DNA from: Condylostoma magnum
Taxonomy: Eukaryota > Ciliophora > Heterotrichea > Heterotrichida > Condylostomatidae
Assembly: GCA_920105805.1 (NCBI GenBank)
Contig: CAKKTI010000221.1
Span: 1-35,303, forward strand
Length of the DNA stretch: 35,303 bases
Direction of reading: 5' to 3'
Shown here: piece by piece, positions 32,367 through 35,303 of the stretch
How the letters are laid out: each line of letters opens with the position of its first letter
Numbering within the stretch: the stretch's first letter is position 1
Notes under the pieces: model-generated
The model's input: the letters and a program-made list of their open reading frames with translations, nothing else
Told to the model about the DNA's origin: nothing
Databases searched by the model: none
Translations under genes and position numbers: made by a program

Positions 32367-33059
32367 TTAACTCTCAAGTTGGATATTTCTTATTTCCTCC
32401 TTTACTATTTTTCGTAAAGTAGCAGGCCATAGCATTTATTTTCTGTATTAAATCATATTAAAAGCAACAACTAGCTAATATGAACTTAGTATTTATCTAT
32501 CGCCAATAAGCTGTTAAGTTTTTTCATCTATAAACATCTTTACGTCTTCTTTAACAAATTAGCCCCGGTATTATTTTAGTTTCTCTTTGTCATCAAAATT
32601 TAACTGTGGTGTTATCTTTATGCTCGTTTTAACCATATATTCTAGCATAACTTTTACTTAACCAAAATCAATTCCATCTTATGAGCTATGAGAAAATATA
32701 TTATACAGAACAGCTGCTTTTTTCTATTCTTTCATTCTATTTAACAACAAAACGGATACAATTAGCTTATTTCTCACATATCCATCATTTTTCCTAATAG
32801 CCTAGAAGAACTAGTACAATGGTTTACTTTTCTATGTCAAATTATCCAATGGTACTTTAATCCTCCTCATTAAATCCTGCATTTACTAATGTGTTATAAT
32901 TTCTTCCTAGGTGATTTCATCAAGCGATTTACTGAATTTCTTAAATCTTATTTTAGCCCAAACTGAATTTTCCTCTGTTCTTTTTAATTACATCTCAAAA
33001 TCACTAAAATCTTAAAATTAGGTCTTAGGAGGACCTCCTCTATCTGAGCAACACCCCAT
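32367..33059 (-). CDS. Dually acylated EF-hand-like protein (MGCC N-terminus)
   Basis: A protein of 230 residues beginning MGCCSDRGG, a classic myristoylation plus double-palmitoylation signal. The body is helical with EF-hand-like pairing (DGYVRNKLIVSVLLLNRMKE, AAVLYNIFSHSSQDGIDFGQ), but the loops lack most calcium-binding acids. It matches the protein at 17708-18385 in layout: hydrophobic helix, then a LIFEIYDEDC- or VLYNIFSHSS-type helix and loop, then a second long helix. A membrane-attached adaptor or kinase/phosphatase regulatory subunit is plausible by analogy with NCS and CBL proteins. The end is tandem TAA TAA at 32364-32369. It is divergent from the coiled-coil gene with only 11 bp between start codons. 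Confidence 0.7.
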
Positions 33060-33070
33060 TTTTATTCGTT
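33060..33070. promoter_or_regulatory. 11-bp divergent intergenic region
   Basis: Eleven T-rich bases separate the start codons of the MGCC-type gene (33059, minus) and the coiled-coil zinc-finger gene (33071, plus). Promoter elements must overlap coding sequence or the transcripts overlap at their 5' ends. Confidence 0.55.
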
Positions 33071-34763
33071 ATGCAATCTTTACGTTCTAAGACCTTCCGC
33101 CTAGAAAGAAAAACTAAGAGGTATGAAAGGCTGAATAACAGTATAACAACACAGCCGTACACTCCGACATTAACTATCAAGAATAAAACCAGGACTAAGT
33201 CTTGGAGTAAATCTAGGTAAATTCAACTATATGGGGATATATTGAGAAATAGATAATTAAAGCAGTAGAATTAAGAAATAACTCCAGAAATAGCTAATTA
33301 GGTTATAAAGAAGTATATTTTACCTTTGTTTGAAGGAGATGTTAGCAGAGTTAATAGGATGAATAGATAATCGGTTTTCGGACTCACTGAGTAATAGATT
33401 AGGCATAATACCACGCTGTATGAGGAACTTAAATTAAGCGATCAGTTATATGAATAAATAAAACAACTAAAATAAAGGAATTAAACACTTGAATAGGAGT
33501 TAAAAATGGCTAATTAAACTAATTTTACTATAGAATCCTAACTTAGACAGTCTTAAAAGGAAAATGTACAACTATAAACAAATTTTTAATGTATTTTATA
33601 ACAGCATAAACTATTTGAAATGGAAACTGGAATGAAAGAAATGGTAATCAAGTAGTTTTAGTCCAGCATTAATAGTTATAAGCAATAGCTTAGCAATGCA
33701 ATTAATTTCAAGTAAAAAGTCATCAATAAATTACAGCAATAGAAAGCATTAAATGATATCCGTTTGAACAATTTGTATGTTCTTCTTTAACTAAATAAAC
33801 AAAATATAAAATGTATCAATTTAACTAGAGCATGAAAACTCAATACTTGTCCATGAAAATGTTATTATAGGGGAAAGATTAAAAGGTTTAATCACTACCT
33901 TAAAATGCATAATAGGCAAATAAAGCGTTTAAGTATAAATGCAGGATGAGTACATTAATTTTGTTACTGAAATAAAAAGGTTTATGGAGGAAGAGTAATA
34001 ATAGTTACTAGATAGAGCATAGTATGAAGTTATTCATAATGATGAACTAATGGAGAAATATAGTATTATGTATAGTGAATATGATACAATAAGAGAATAA
34101 AAGGCTTAATTCAGGAAAATTTATGAAGGATAAATTAAAATATTAAAAGAAAGAATAAATAATATGGGATTATTTTAAGAAGACTTAAAAGACCAGAATC
34201 AAAAGCTAGAGAAAAAGGTAAAAAACTTAACAGCTTAGTAGCAAACTATGAATAAAATTATAAAAAGTGTAAAGGTTAATGATAATCATAGTAAGTATAA
34301 AGTATGTAAAAACTGTGATTAATTTTTTACTGATAAAAACAATTTTAATTGGTCATGTAATACTCATTTTAGCTCATATGGGGAAAATTAGTGATGGTGT
34401 TGTGGGAAAGCTGATCCTAAGGCTAAAGGATGCAATTCAAGTAAGCATGTTGTATAAAATGACAGTTAAGATATAAAGGAGTAAGATGAAAATTCTAGGC
34501 AGATATATTGCTAATCATGTAAAGAAGTTGGACATACTGAGAAATAATGCCCAAAGGATCCGAATCCTAAAAGTGATTTTGATCCTGAAAATGAAGCTAA
34601 GAGAGTAATAGAATTAATGTATCAAAGAGTTGCTAATTACGAAGGATAAGCAGATGTATAAAATAAACTTGAATAATTTCTAGAGGGAGAAGATAATGCC
34701 TTTCATTTTAATACTGAAGATTCAAAATCATTTTTAAGTAAGGATTCAGATGAAAGTGATTAG
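33071..34763 (+). CDS. Coiled-coil protein with two C-terminal zinc-binding motifs, one 16-nt intron
   Basis: Exon 1 (33071-33812) encodes a basic N-terminus, then long Gln/Leu-rich coiled coil (YEELKLSDQLYEQIKQLKQR). Exon 2 (33829-34763) continues the coil (TLKCIIGKQ, IKILKERINNMGLFQEDLKD) and ends with two zinc-type modules. The first is a larger Cys/His finger (KVCKNCDQFFTDKNNF, WSCNTHFSSYGENQWWCCG, then GCNSSKH). The second is a CCHC knuckle (CQSCKEVGHTEKQC). An acidic tail ends at TAG 34761-34763. Removing the proposed intron joins the two reading frames and creates codon TAG (Gln). TGA encodes Trp in WWCCG. The knuckle suggests nucleic-acid binding and the coiled coil dimerisation. Exact family not recognised; about 546 residues. 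Confidence 0.72.
33813..33828 (+). other. 16-nt spliceosomal mini-intron
   Basis: The sequence GTATCAATTTAACTAG has GT...AG ends and a TAAC branch-like motif. The reading frame changes from frame 2 to frame 3 within the 33775-33830 interval, and this is the only 16-nt GT-AG segment I found there that restores it. Introns of 15-16 nt are characteristic of heterotrichs. Confidence 0.72.
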
Positions 34764-35043
34764 TGTATTTTAATTATTATTATAGAATATGTGTAAAAAT
34801 ATAATCATAAGAATGCAAATTCATTGCATAATATATAATGTTAAGTTTGTATCTTCTACTATTTTTTCTCGAAATTTTTCTGAACATAAAGTTGATTTAA
34901 TGCGAATTAAACTTAATCTGAAATTAATTATGGTTGAATTTAGACTTAGTATTTATATACTCGAAGAAAAGCTTATTGTATAGAAGATCAACTTTACAAG
35001 TAAGTAAATCTGCCATAAAGTATCTAAATTAAGCTATAAACAG
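34764..35043. other. Intergenic region
   Basis: AT-rich sequence between the coiled-coil gene and the inverted-repeat fragment. Short open stretches here look like chance. No promoter, RNA or repeat is supported. Confidence 0.45.
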
Positions 35044-35302
35044 TCTTTTATTAATTGAGTTTTATTTAAAAGTATTACCATCTATTATTATTTTACCTAA
35101 TTCATTTTTTAATTCAAATATAACAAAGATGATTCTTTCATATTATTATTATCAAACAAGTTATTCTCTAGTAATAATAATTTAATATCAAAGACATATA
35201 TCATAAATCCAATATTCATGTTATTATTAGATATTTTTGATCCCTTAACGGTAATATTATTAGATAAATTTGAATTTATTAAATTAGCATCGTTAGTAAA
35301 GT
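35044..35302 (-). pseudogene. Truncated copy of the beta-helix surface-protein gene; right arm of inverted repeat
   Basis: Read on the minus strand, this segment encodes the same beta-helix stretch as bases 2-261 (IGFMIYVFDIKLLLLENNLF), with about 14 substitutions. One base is missing in an A-run near 35105, which shifts the frame, and homology ends at 35044 with no continuation of the gene. It is therefore either a decayed duplicate fragment or the end of a diverged paralogue whose main part lies beyond the window. The copy points out of the window, as does the 5' part of the left copy. Confidence 0.8.
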
Positions 35303-35303
35303 C

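Noticed and set aside
33071-34763. CCHC knuckle suggesting a Gag-like mobile-element protein.
   Set aside because: No other element parts, terminal repeats or polymerase motifs are present, and an intron and a second unrelated finger fit a host gene better.
34789-34983. Short plus-strand open stretch near the right end.
   Set aside because: Composition is like the surrounding spacer, with no motif, and it lies just after a well-defined gene end.

Overview
The window is strongly AT-rich protist nuclear DNA that reads sensibly only as ciliate sequence with an extreme genetic code. UAA and UAG appear throughout conserved domains as Gln, and UGA appears as Trp at positions that must be Trp: the first W of two WW domains, the GYWR motif of a Cys-rich membrane protein, and the LWNP motif of an acyl-CoA hydrolase. 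The same codons also terminate genes. TAG follows mARC, UTP23 and an AKL peroxisomal tail, TAA ends the PH/TH1-like gene, and TGA probably ends an EF-hand gene. This pattern fits the context-dependent Condylostoma code (NCBI table 28) best. The karyorelict code (table 27), in which only UGA stops, fits less well. One 16-nt intron is also heterotrich-like. I infer a heterotrich ciliate macronuclear contig close to Condylostoma. Gene ends are often uncertain by a few codons because any stop-type codon can be sense.

Layout. 1-2922 (+): 5'-truncated beta-helix/GYWR membrane protein. 2926-4209: unresolved. 4210-7593 (+): signal peptide, periplasmic-binding-like ectodomain and many TM helices, probably a receptor. 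7594-8596: intergenic, with a SINE-like insertion at 8149-8332. 8597-11164 (-): large protein with three CEP164-like WW modules, head to head with 11183-12475 (+), a peroxisomal MFE-2-like SDR-SCP2 enzyme. 12495-13250 (-): UTP23. 13499-14467 (-): acylated tandem PH/TH1-like protein. 14808-15089 (-): EF-hand protein. 15279-15361 (+): tRNA-Leu(CAA). 15520-17217 (+): poly(A)-binding protein. 17708-18385 (-): acylated EF-hand-like protein. 18770-19825 (-): HIBCH-like hydrolase. 19952-20776 (+): multi-TM protein. 20902-21324 (-): small basic protein. 21650-22774 (-): four-TM-like protein. 22932-23918 (-): cathepsin L. 23944-24918 (-): mARC-like MOSC protein. 25207-27213 (+): GOLD-domain protein. 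27311-29665 (+): catalytically dead cytosolic carboxypeptidase. 30127-31824 (+): TPR protein. 31852-32280 (+): ubiquitin-like protein. 32367-33059 (-): second acylated EF-hand-like protein. 33071-34763 (+): coiled-coil zinc-finger protein with the intron. 35044-35302 (-): fragment of a paralogue of the first gene, so the two window ends form a near-perfect inverted repeat.

No operon logic is evident; the genes form a housekeeping, ciliary and signalling mix. What stands out is packing: divergent start codons 11 and 18 bp apart, same-strand genes 25 and 27 bp apart, and a convergent pair ending within about 20 bp. The poly(A)-binding protein matters to the genome's own decoding, since distance to the poly(A) tail is the proposed cue separating stop from sense in this code.

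All homology calls come from reading motifs by eye; no database search was run.
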